This document shows positions 53,881 through 63,313 of a stretch of 64,000 nucleotides of DNA, in pieces. Source of the stretch: Rotaria sordida (Eukaryota > Rotifera > Eurotatoria > Philodinida > Philodinidae); the NCBI GenBank assembly GCA_905250125.1, contig CAJNOL010001124.1, forward strand, positions 328 through 64,327, in the 5' to 3' direction. Within the stretch, counting starts at the first letter, position 1; each line of letters begins with the position of its first letter. The position numbers and the translations under genes were made by a program. Under the pieces are notes generated by a model that saw only the letters and a list, made by a program, of their open reading frames with translations, made no database searches and was not told the origin of the DNA.

Positions 53881-54579
53881 ATGGTTAATAACATTAGTTA
53901 TTATGGTAAACGTGTTTTTTCTTCATTTCGTGATCGTAGAAAATTAGATGTGAACAAAAGTATTGCTCGTTTAATTATTTTTCTTAGTTTATGTTTAGTT
54001 TGAATAACATCTGTAGATCTAAGTACATTATCAGCAACAATAAAAAAATTTGAACAATCAATTCGGTCAAGTTCTGGAAAAGGTATTTCGATTGGTTTAT
54101 TTATAATAGCTGTTAGTGTTTTCACATTAATTGCTGTTAAAGAAAAATCTCATACTTCATTTCATCTATTACTTCCATATACATTTGTAACTATTCTACT
54201 TTGTCTTTTTCGTATATCAACATCAGTTAATGTTCTTTAACATTATATAAAACATCCAACTTTATCTGATAAAACTAAAAGAAATAAAGAACAAGGAATT
54301 CAATTTGCTTTAAGTATTTTATTAATTGGAATATTAGGTCTTACTTTTCAATTTTTATCATGTCTTTCATGTATGATATATTGGACAATACCCAATTTTT
54401 ATGCTTTATATCAAGGTCCAATACCTCAAATATTTAATCGAACAAGACCTAATTCAGTAATAGAAATTCTTCTTTGAGCATCAGAAACTTCTCGCCTACC
54501 ACCAAGAATTATTCAATCATCACATTATCGTAGACGAACAGTTTACACTGGAAATAGAGCGTACACATTGAAGTTATAG
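53881..54579 (+). pseudogene. Four-helix membrane protein pseudogene (232 codons, three in-frame stops)
   Basis: From ATG 53881 to TAG 54577-54579 the frame stays in register for 232 codons, apart from in-frame stops at TGA 54001-54003, TAA 54238-54240 and TGA 54475-54477. There is no frameshift. Four hydrophobic segments are visible: SIARLIIFLSLCLV, GISIGLFIIAVSVFTLIAV, FHLLLPYTFVTILLCLFRI and FALSILLIGILGLTFQFLSC. They are separated by short polar loops, with a basic N-terminus (KRVFSSFRDRRK) and a polar C-terminal tail. The topology suggests a tetraspan protein, but I do not recognise the family. Preservation of the frame suggests recent inactivation. Programmed readthrough or recoding is a less likely alternative. 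Confidence 0.65.
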
Positions 54580-55961
54580 TCCAGATTCATTGATTATTTT
54601 AGACTTATTTTATCAAAAGATTTATGATTTTCCTTATTTAAATTTTCTCATTATTAAAACAATCGTTTGTAAAATACTATTCAAATAGTATCTTAAAAGC
54701 AATTCAATATCGAGAAATATTTTGTTTATTCAATCAAATGTAATAAATATACTATTTTATGATCATTCTATCATTTAAGCCTAATCTACCCTAGTCGAGA
54801 GTCCCTAGAAGAATCCTTTGAAAATCTCTGTCGTGAGTCTCTGGAGAAGTTAAGGACTTCCCAGGAACTTCGTGACAGTGTTTTATCCAGTGGGAGACAT
54901 GGACCTTTCTGCCCTCCCTCACTCCCCCTCCCGCCCCCGCGAGAAAGCAGAACTCACTTTTAAAAAACAAAGTCAATACAATTTTTCTAAAAACATTTTA
55001 TGGAAGAATGTTGTAATAGTTCCACATAAACAGGATCCTAATGACGGAACAAATTCATTTTCTGTAATAAAATCTGACTAACAAAGGTTATTAATTTCAA
55101 TCAGATTCGTATTAGTACTTTACATCATATAATAGGACTTTATATTGTTCTTATAACAGATTTCAGAGAGATCATAAGTTTCTAAGTATTGTAATATCTC
55201 TTTCAATTTTCTACTGTTTACATAGAGGTTTTTCAACGAAACATTTTATCATTCAATGCTCGGCGAAACTTTTTATGGCGTTTCAATATGTAAGATAGCC
55301 AAGAAGAACTAGAGGTTCAACATTAGACGATCTAAAAGCGATAAATTTTACAATATGTCATCAATATTTTTCGTCTTGTTGTGCATAGTGCGACATGCAA
55401 AGAAACATAATAAGGATTTTTGAAACTGATGAAAAGCTTCTTCTAAATAACTTCTCAATGTATTATTCAAGACTATCATTTTCATGCAAGCAAGTTATAT
55501 TTCTCTTGTACATACTTCATCTCTAATCCAGAACTTTGATATCACTCTGTCGAAATTCTCGGCTTACATCCTAAACTAGCTTTGCATTATTAAGAACTTT
55601 TGTTGCTTTTGAGCTAGACCCTTTGTCTATTTGAATTATCCACTAGTTCGATATGGATTGTGCTCTTTGTATAAATAGCGATGTGAATTTCAAAACTTGC
55701 AAGATTTCGCGCCGTTTTGTAAGAAGTGATTTCAATTACGTGTCATTACTTTGCTCCAACTACTGTCACAAAACGAAACAAAAACAAAAGTGATTTGAAG
55801 TTTTGAAAAATAAAAATGATAGTGGTTCACTACTTGCTCTATTAACCAGAATTTCTAGTTAGCTTTTCCAAGGCCTGCAATTGAAAAATTTGTAACTTTG
55901 GACCTTAGTGCTTTTGGGTCAGACTTTGTCACTGGAATTTTATAATTTACGACGCTGCATT
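54580..55961. other. Intergenic region with a GC-rich island
   Basis: Mostly unremarkable. At about 54790-54960 there is a GC-rich patch (CTCACTCCCCCTCCCGCCCC) that stands out from the AT-rich background and may be one end of an eroded transposon. No gene is supported. Confidence 0.45.
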
Positions 55962-55964
55962 GAG

Positions 55965-56022
55965 GGTGTGGATGTGGGTGTGGGTGGGTGTATTCCCTTC
56001 AACTGCATCCACATCCACCCTC
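55965..56022. repeat. TG-rich telomere-like hairpin E
   Basis: GAGGGTGTGGATGTGGGTGT and a further GGGTGGGTGT are followed by TGCATCCACATCCACCCTCG, the approximate reverse complement of the left arm. It directly abuts the truncated 5' end of the EGF-7TM pseudogene. Confidence 0.75.
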
Positions 56023-57170
56023 GGTCAGTAACTGTTCGACGAACGATCACTTATGCTTGAATAACGACCTTTGTTACCAATCAATACAAAAATTGGAAAA
56101 ATTCGAATTTGCTTGTCTTTGTCGTCGTTGTTATTATTGGAGATCAATACCAATTTATTATGACAAAATATACAATCTCATTAGATGCTATTCTTGATGA
56201 ACAAATCCTTGTTGAACGGTCATTCTCTGAACAATTATCAATCATTCGATTTACATTTTTTCTAGTCGTATTTATGGTTTTTATTGGATTTATTACAAAT
56301 GGATTTTCTATTTTAACGTTTGCTCAGAGAAAACCATGTGAAACAGGTTGTCGCCGATATTTACTTATTACTTGTATTGTAAGTCACTTATGAATTTTAG
56401 TTTTTGGTACAAGATTTTTCTATTTATTACAAACACGGATCGATCATCTGAGCTCAAATAATCAAACATTTCTCTCATTTTGTTATATTTCGCTTGAATT
56501 TTTACTGTCAGTCCTTCCATCAATCAATGACTGGCTTAGTTCTTGCGTAACTATTAAAAGAACACTAGTAGGTATCAAAAGTGTGAAATTTAATAAACAA
56601 AAGAGCATTTATTATGCGAAGTTTATTATTATCGGTATCATAAGTTTAAACATTATTAGCGCATTGCATGAATCATTCCATCGTCGTTTGGTGATCGATT
56701 TACAATACGGTAAAGATTTTTCCTGGTGTAGTATTGAAATTTCTCATATAGGGTTAAATACATATGAAATTATTACAAATATATTTCATTTGATTCTACC
56801 TTTTGCAATTAATTTCATCTCAATTTTCATATTTCTAATCAATCTAGTTCGTCGTAAAGTATTATTATCTAGTAATAGGAAGAGTTATATACAGATTTTA
56901 CGAGAACAATTATTTTTGTATAAAGTACTTCTTATCAGTCCATTTATTCTCATTCTTCTCGAATTATCGCATCTCATCTTTTCTTTTGCTTTCTCATGTG
57001 TTCAACTTCAATGGCAAAAACAACTTTTTCTGGCATCATATTTTATTTCTTCTTTGCCAACGATGCTAACATTAGTCATTTTTGTCTTACCGAAAGCATT
57101 GTATAAAGATGAACTTGTGAAATCAATCAAAAGAATAAATCAATGTATTCGAAGTTCAACCGCTAAATGA
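56023..57170 (+). pseudogene. EGF-7TM type receptor pseudogene, 5'-truncated
   Basis: The recognisable protein begins with an EGF-like fragment (SNCSTNDHLCLNNDLCYQSI then ACLCRRCYY). After one extra T near 56140 the frame shifts and continues as GDQYQFIMTKYTISLDAILD. A seven-helix region follows: FTFFLVVFMVFIGFITNGFS, then RRYLLITCIVSHL, where TGA at 56391-56393 interrupts it. After the stop come ILVFGTRFFYLL, FIIIGIISLNIISALHESFH, HLILPFAINFISIFIFLINL, LFLYKVLLISPFILILLELS and FISSLPTMLTLVIFVLPKAL, ending at TGA 57168-57170. EGF plus 7TM with this layout is a lineage-expanded receptor type in bdelloid-like genomes. One frameshift, one stop and a missing 5' part make it a pseudogene. The break point coincides with hairpin E. 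Confidence 0.7.
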
Positions 57171-57637
57171 AATAAATATTCAATCACTTGTCTGTGAAAT
57201 TTTTATTTGTAAATAGCTGTTGTTGATAAGTTTAAGGAATGTAAAAAGAAGTAAAATACTCAACAGGATGGGTAAAAATATTTTTTCTGGAGGTAACGAT
57301 GTGATTTCAAATAATATAGGATCTCCTGAATGCGCGATTAGAATTTTAGTATCTTGAGTTGCTCAAAGTCAGTTGTGGCTCTCGTGCAGTGCCTCTTCAT
57401 AGAAATAATTGTGATTGTTGGTGACAACTTTTCCACTGACAATAAGTAGAGATATTACGTAATAAAACGGAAAAAGAGATGATTTGAGAATATCGTTCTT
57501 TCGATTGTTCACAAGTTTCATTTTTCACTCATTCAACAACTAAATAATATCTAGTATAGTATGGATCAGTGAAGAAAGTCTGACTTTCAAGATTTTTAAT
57601 CAAAAATCGATCACTAGTAATAATGTTGCAATTAAGT
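57171..57637. other. Intergenic region with a dispersed repeat copy
   Basis: No gene. At about 57355-57450, GTTGTGGCTCTCGTGCAGTG and GTGATTGTTGGTGACAACTT plus TTCCA match the repeat copies at about 44.1 and 44.7 kb. Confidence 0.5.
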
Positions 57638-57645
57638 CTGTTTCT

Positions 57646-57819
57646 TAGTGGCGGAGCCAGGAGGAGCTGGGGGGGGGGGCTCAGCTCCCCCTCTCCCAGA
57701 AACTTTTGAGCCCCTCCCAGGAAAATTTTTAAACCATGTATTTTATTTGCTAACCGGGGCTCAAAGGTCTCTCAGAGGGGTTGAGCCTCCCCCAGCTCAA
57801 AATCCTGGCTCCGCCACTA
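57646..57819. mobile_element. hAT-type MITE, 174 bp
   Basis: The terminal inverted repeats TAGTGGCGGAGCCAGGA and TCCTGGCTCCGCCACTA are perfect over 17 bp. They are flanked by CTGTTTCT (57638-57645) and CAGTTTCT (57820-57827), an 8-bp target duplication with one mismatch. The interior is GC-rich (GGGGGGGGGG, CTCCCC) in strong contrast to the host. The 8-bp duplication and TAG.GGCGG termini are typical of hAT-derived MITEs. No coding capacity. Confidence 0.9.
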
Positions 57820-57952
57820 CAGTTTCTATTCCTAATGATTGATATCATCTTGCATTGAAAGATGGATAGTCGAAGTGTATTATGTTTAAAATGAATCTTT
57901 TGTTTGATAAGATTTCAATTAAAAAATGAAGCAACTAAATGCTTTTCTAATG

Positions 57953-59401
57953 TCATAGAAGCTGAACAGAGACTAAACTCATAATCAGTAGCAGTGCGAG
58001 TGGACTAGTTCGCAGTCCTTCCGAAGTGGTTCGTTTCGGTAACAATTCGTAAACGAACATTAATCGAGTTGCTTCTCGTCGCGCACTCATAAGAGCACCG
58101 TGGGCATAACCGTAGGCGTCTGTGCTTGTAGCTTCACCGGCAAATAACACTCTATCACCAATTGGCTCAGCTAAATATAATGGATCTTCGTGGGTCTGAT
58201 GCACTGAAACATAAGAGTAAGAACCGTTTGAAAATGGATCTTGTTTCCAGTAAGTCATGTAGCTGTCAACCGGTGTAGGAATAGTTTGATTTGGAAACAT
58301 TTCCTGGAGAGTCCGCAGAAGTTCTGTCACTACTTGAGCTTGTGTAAAGTTCGTTTCAAGTCGATGGGCTTCTTTACCCACAAAGTAGCACATCAATGCC
58401 GGCTTGTCCTGCCATTTATTCACATTGACCCAGTATCCGAACTCAGTTGGCTTACGTGAAACTCGCATAAAATAATAGTTCGTAGAGTTCCACCAGGCTT
58501 GGTCCCACAATAAAACGGCTTTGTCCAAGATTCCGAATCCTAATCGATCGATCGCATTCAATTTCCACTGTGGCAGCGGAGGATTGAATTCAATTCTTCT
58601 AGCTTTCAACACTCCCAATGGTACTGTGACAAGAACAAACTGCGCTTGATAAACTTCTCCGTTCGCAGTATGAACTTCAACTGAATTATGATTATAGTTA
58701 ATTTTTGTGACAACCTTTCCAAGTCGAATATCTCCAGCACTTTTGGCTAGGTAATCAATTAATGCCACGTAGCCGGTTTCCTGAAAGACATGTTCTTCAC
58801 CATAGTGCAGTGATGTCACGTCGAAGAAACCTTTGGCACTGATTGTGTCCAATTCAGCTCCTTCATAGCTCTCAATAGCAAAATGTAGGAAGCTGTAGAA
58901 GGCATGCGTTTGCTGTTCTGTCATATTTCTTTGAACTACAAAGGAATTGGCATAGTATTGAAGCGATGCATTTGGCACTGGTGTCTTTGTTTGGTTTCTC
59001 ACATAAGTCACATAGTCACGATACCAGCTGCTCACATCGAAGCTATTGTAGTTAGATGGATAAAAAGCAAGCATGTCAGTTTGCAATGTGCCGCGTGTAC
59101 GAACCTGAGCAACCTGAGTCAGATCCCACAATGGAGTTGTTAACAAGCCACTTGGAATCGATCCATTGATGCCATGAATCCAAGCTGCCCCTAAGTCGAA
59201 CATGTGACCATTTTTCGAGCGGACTGACCATATTCGACCACCTATACGGTTGCGTCCTTCTAATACAATTGTCTCAATTCCGTTCTGCCGTAAAAGACCA
59301 GCAGTTTCTAGGCCTGACAGACCTGCTCCAATAATCATAACTTTGGTTGTGGTTACATTCGATTCAGTTGAAAGTATTCTAGATTGCAACAAATGGATAT
59401 C
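57953..59401 (-). CDS. Flavin-containing amine oxidase (polyamine oxidase-like)
   Basis: One long exon encodes about 480 residues. The FAD-binding N-terminus is KVMIIGAGLSGLETAGLL (GxGxxG), followed by the second dinucleotide-binding region VLEGRNRIGGRIWS and FDLGAAWIHG, diagnostic of the amine oxidase/polyamine oxidase family. Later blocks are VLVTVPLGVLK and the C-terminal FAD motif RVLFAGEATSTDAYGYAHGA. A hydrophobic C-terminus (SPLALLLIMSLVSVQLL) could be a membrane or GPI anchor signal, and many N-x-S/T sites suggest the secretory route. The enzyme would oxidise polyamines or other amines, producing an aldehyde and hydrogen peroxide. The 5' end is not an ATG: the open frame starts after TAG|GATATCC at 59402, a probable splice acceptor, so a first exon with the start and perhaps a signal peptide is missing from this model. 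The DNA is visibly GC-richer than all its neighbours, suggesting transfer or recent origin. Confidence 0.85.
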   Translation of the reverse strand, partial: DIHLLQSRILSTESNVTTTKVMIIGAGLSGLETAGLLRQNGIETIVLEGRNRIGGRIWSVRSKNGHMFDLGAAWIHGINGSIPSGLLTTPLWDLTQVAQVRTRGTLQTDMLAFYPSNYNSFDVSSWYRDYVTYVRNQTKTPVPNASLQYYANSFVVQRNMTEQQTHAFYSFLHFAIESYEGAELDTISAKGFFDVTSLHYGEEHVFQETGYVALIDYLAKSAGDIRLGKVVTKINYNHNSVEVHTANGEVYQAQFVLVTVPLGVLKARRIEFNPPLPQWKLNAIDRLGFGILDKAVLLWDQAWWNSTNYYFMRVSRKPTEFGYWVNVNKWQDKPALMCYFVGKEAHRLETNFTQAQVVTELLRTLQEMFPNQTIPTPVDSYMTYWKQDPFSNGSYSYVSVHQTHEDPLYLAEPIGDRVLFAGEATSTDAYGYAHGALMSARREATRLMFVYELLPKRTTSEGLRTSPLALLLIMSLVSVQLL

Positions 59402-60680
59402 CTACACAACGAAACAGAGTTTTCAATTTGCGAGTTGATCTATGGGAGCACAGTTGAAAAATACGCTAGTACTCTACGAATTTTCCAAATGATCAAATAA
59501 GTAAGTCGTAAGACATGGAAACAATGGTTTGATTGTCAACTCTCAGCATGCTTTACCGATTTCAAGAAACCTTTGTAAGTATCGAAGATTTTCTTTCGAA
59601 TTGAGAAAACTAGTTCATGTTCAACTTTTATACTAAAAGTTTTAATTCTTCGATGAATATAAATTAGATTTTAATTTTTCTACAATTCATCTCAAATGAA
59701 TTGTATTATAGATTGCACTTGGGAATAATTATTGATCAATGATCGTTTTAATGTCAACAATAAAAACATTTTTTACCATCATATTTAGGTCAATATAGAT
59801 TGGTAAGAATCGTGTCGTATGCACAAACATCTGTACTTTTATCGCTATGTTAATTGAGAATCTAGATAATCTGTTAATATTTCCTGATCTCAATAGACAT
59901 TTCATTGTTAGATTCAATTTCCTATGTTTCCAGATTCTTTCGATTCATGACTTAACTCATGTTTCCTCGATCTAAATTTATCCAAGACGTCTGTTATCAG
60001 ATTGTTAGGATAAATGAAGCGAATTTTCTGGTGTCGCATATCGTTTGATGTGAAATGTATAATTCATCTTCGACAAGAATTACGATTCATTCTCTATCAA
60101 CAATGGTATGAACTGTCTTTCGAACGTGAAATCTATGATATGTTATCTTTTAGCCATATAGAACGAAATAAGGTTTTGCTTCTTTCGGTGCAAAAATTGG
60201 ATGAGACTGTGGAAGAATAACAGAAAGAAATACTGACTTCTTTCCTTGAGTCATCTGATATGGATGATAATAGTTTTTCATGTTACGAATAAATATCGAA
60301 AAACTAGTCTACCGACATTTCCATGCACGACACTTGCGTGTACAGAAATTTTCGCGCAGAGACATATCCGTGCATGATACTACACCGCCACAATTTGCAT
60401 CTAAAACAGTTTATGAGGAAAATGAATTACAAAATAATTCAGAGTTTCTACATTTTTAACCCATTCAACCCGATTCAGTTTTCTTAGAAAATTTTTTCAA
60501 GATGTTCAGTTTCATGGACAGTTAACTTTTAATAAATACACTTAATGACCTTTTTGTTATCTTCTACCGGTTATTTATCGTTCTCTTCTTTATATCACTA
60601 CATAATGAGTCATTTTTTTCTGCCGAACTGAATAATCGCTCGGATTATTTTTTCGTTCTTTTTCATATTATACAAAGTAT
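59402..60680. other. Intergenic region, possible relic frame
   Basis: No firm gene. A plus-strand frame from the ATG at 60014 to 60220 (WYELSFEREIYDMLSFSHIE) continues in register past its TAA for about 20 codons to 60292. It may be a decayed gene end, but it has no recognisable motif. The missing first exon of the amine oxidase should lie here or beyond. Confidence 0.4.
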
Positions 60681-60689
60681 GCACGAGAA

Positions 60690-60870
60690 AAAGGGTTTGG
60701 TGGTAAACGCCGAAACGGAAAATGCAGAAAAGGAAAATGTCGAAAAAAAAAAAGGAAAATGCCGAAAGAGAAAATGTAAATAGGAAAAAATCGAAAATGT
60801 AGAAGTCGAAAGAATATAATAGGAAAGAGGAAAATGTCGAATGCAAAATATCGAAAAGTTAGATATCAAC
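60690..60870. repeat. GGAAAATGTCGAAA minisatellite, left border of the MULE
   Basis: Imperfect repeats of GGAAAATG(T/C)CGAAA (GGAAAATGCAGAAAA, GGAAAATGTCGAAAA, GGAAAATGCCGAAAG, GGAAAATGTCGAATG). The same motif occurs in inverted orientation at 63000-63230 on the other side of the transposase. Confidence 0.72.
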
Positions 60871-60980
60871 AATAGTTTTTTTTTCTTTTCTTTATGAACA
60901 TTAAATGAGAAGAATTTATTCAATTATACGATAGAAGACAATAAAAAAAAAAGAATAGATAAAATTTATAAATGTTCATC

Positions 60981-62650
60981 TCATATTTTGCGTCCACCTA
61001 TTAACAATCCCAACTTATTCAACAGCATCTTTGCATTAATTTCATTGCTGCTGAATCTTGTTTTGAGAGTTTCAAATCGATGTTGAAACATTGTTGTGTG
61101 TGTTGATTGTTTGGAAGAGGATGCACCTGCATCAAGTTGAATTATTAAATGTTCACAACGAGCATTTTCACTCTGGATCAGCTGTATAAAAGTCCATATA
61201 TTCGGGTGTTTTTTCATAACACGCGTTCCAAATCGTCGATTGTAAGCTATTATGAAAGAAAAATACACATGGATTTTTTCAACTTGTAATTAAAGATTTT
61301 TTAAACTACCTTCACAAATATTGTTTGTTCGATGATTGAGATCATAAAAATTCCACATTGACAATGGAACATTTCCATCTATCCATTGACGATAAAAGTA
61401 CGTGAATAAATCATCCAATGATGGTGATGCAATCGTACGAATACGTTTAAATTGATATTCCACTTCAGAAATAGGCATTAGACATAAAGCCATTAATTGC
61501 TTGCACTGTTCACGTATTGAAGCATCTTGTGCATAATCGGTACCTAATCCCAGACCCATAATTTTACGATGAATATTTTGGTTAAAGTGAAACATGCATC
61601 CCGTATGTGTTGCGGTTGGAAACTAGAACAAGGACAGACAGGTCTATATTATGAGTTCCAGTTTCAAGAGAAAATAAAAAACTTACTTCTTGTCGAATCA
61701 CCGGGATCAAAGCTGCTTCAAAATCAGATATTATACGGCGGGGTTCGAATTGTTTGCCCATCGCGGTTGCCTCTTGTTTTAATCGTTGAAATAATTCTGA
61801 ATACGTTGCTGCTCGTCGATTTGGCATTAAACAGAACACAACCGGCAAACCTTTTATAAACAAAGAATAAGAAATTAATCAATTTTATAAAATATCAACC
61901 ACTTACCCTGACCAAAGTGATGAACGTGTATCAAGAAGACTTGCTCAAAGCCACCAGGAGCCACGTGAAACGTTCCATCAATAAATATTTCTTCACTATT
62001 GAATAAAAGATGAAGTTGTTGATTAGTTGAATATACGATCACGCGCTCCTTCCCACGTTTTAAAAAAAAATCCATCAACAAAAAACGTTTTTGTGATAAT
62101 GTTTCTTGGTATGATGTTGGAATTTCGAATACACAGGACGTTGGTATGACTGGTGTTATTTTTCGTCTAGTTTTACTCATGTTAGAACCTAATAAACAAA
62201 GTAAAACAAATATGAGGATATGATTTACTTCTCTCTGTCAAGATACGTACGATATTCGATTACAGTTGGAAATTGTGCTGCAGTAGCTTCAGACAGTTTA
62301 GCATTTGCAATTTCCTGATCATAAATCTGTGTCAACGATGTTGTTTCAGTTAAAATACGATGTTTCATTTTCTCTTTCAATACTTTTGCTTCTATTAAAT
62401 CCGGATTAACAACATGATTATGATCACCATTAATCAGTAAAAATTGATCATTCAAGTCTGTTTGAACAGACACACCACATCCACGTTCAATGCAAGTCCA
62501 ATATTTTTTTGAATGTGTTGTTTTATTGCATTTGAACAAATATTGATTCAACAACAGTAATGTTTTACCTTTATTGGATTTTAAAAATGAAATTGAAATT
62601 TGCATCGTTGAGGGCAAAGGACTGTATGGAATGTTGTATGTTTTCATCAT
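60981..62650 (-). CDS. MULE-type transposase with FLYWCH-like N-terminal zinc finger
   Basis: Five exons (62251-62650, 61907-62188, 61687-61850, 61310-61622, 60981-61246) with four short GT-AG introns join to 474 codons plus stop, free of disruption. The N-terminus has a FLYWCH-like module: LFKCNKTTHSKKYWTCIERG, then CGVSVQTD and GDHNH. The MULE catalytic core follows: FIDGTFHVAPGGFEQVFLIH (D204), LPVVFCLMPNRRAATYSELF, RRIISDFEAALIPVIRQE (D270), then GCMFHFNQNIHRKIMGLGL. The third acidic residue is plausibly the E386 of RTNNICEAYNRRF, formed across an exon junction. The enzyme would cut and move DNA ends in the nucleus. Minisatellite arrays on both sides suggest a complete element of about 2.5 kb. 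Domestication is possible but less likely given the flanking inverted arrays. Confidence 0.85.
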
Positions 62651-62671
62651 ATTGGTATATCGAATTTACGT

Positions 62672-62950
62672 TTAGAATAAATAAAATAAATGGCTATAGA
62701 CTATGAAAATGACGACGTTTAAATAGTCTTATTATAGAATAAATAGATACAGACCATGAGAACGACAAAATAAAAATAGACCGATGATAGAATAAATAGC
62801 TATAGACGGTGAGGACGACGAGATTGAAATGGTCTGATCATAGAATAAATATATCCAGGCCATAAGAATGATAAAATTAAAATAGACCGATGATAGAATA
62901 AATAGCTGTAGACGGTGAAGACGACGAGATTGGAATCGTCTGATAACGAT
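62672..62950. repeat. Tandem repeat of about 53 bp, five copies
   Basis: Five diverged units of the form ATAGAATAAATAGCTATAGA followed by CGGTGAGGACGACGAGATTG and a (G/A)TCTGAT or AGACCGATG end. Alternate units are more alike (copies 3 and 5; copies 2 and 4), pointing to a higher-order duplication of about 106 bp. It sits immediately upstream of the MULE transposase start and could contain its promoter. Confidence 0.75.
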
Positions 62951-62999
62951 CAATAACAGTTGAAAAAATAAAGTCACGTGCTATGCAGACATCTTTTTT

Positions 63000-63230
63000 T
63001 TTCTAAATTTTCTCTTCGATGTTTTCTTTGCAATATTTTCTTTTCACATGTTTCTTTTTTCGACGTTCTGCCTCAGTCTACATTTTCTATATTTTCCTTT
63101 CGACATTTTCCTTTTCTTTCTTTTTAGTTTATTGAATACTGCTTTCGATATTTGTCTGTTTTTTTTTCGATATTCTCCTATTCGATCATTTTTTTTTTCT
63201 TCGTTTTCCGTCAATCCCCGAGAAAAAGAA
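63000..63230. repeat. Inverted TTTCGACATTTTCC minisatellite, right border of the MULE
   Basis: Units such as CTTTCGACATTTTCCTTTTC, TTTCGATATT and TTTTCGATGTTTTC are the reverse complement of the array at 60690-60870. Together they bracket the transposase as inverted subterminal arrays. Confidence 0.7.
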
Positions 63231-63313
63231 GGAAGTTTCCAGCTTTTTCTCCCTTATTCTTTGCTCTCTATCGTTTTGTATATAAATACGACCGGAGTTT
63301 TGGAATAATTCAC

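Noticed and set aside
57648-57842. 64-codon Pro/Gly-rich frame
   Set aside because: It is entirely within the hAT-type MITE.
60014-60292. Frame continuing past a TAA, possible decayed gene
   Set aside because: No recognisable family; an open stretch of this length can occur by chance.
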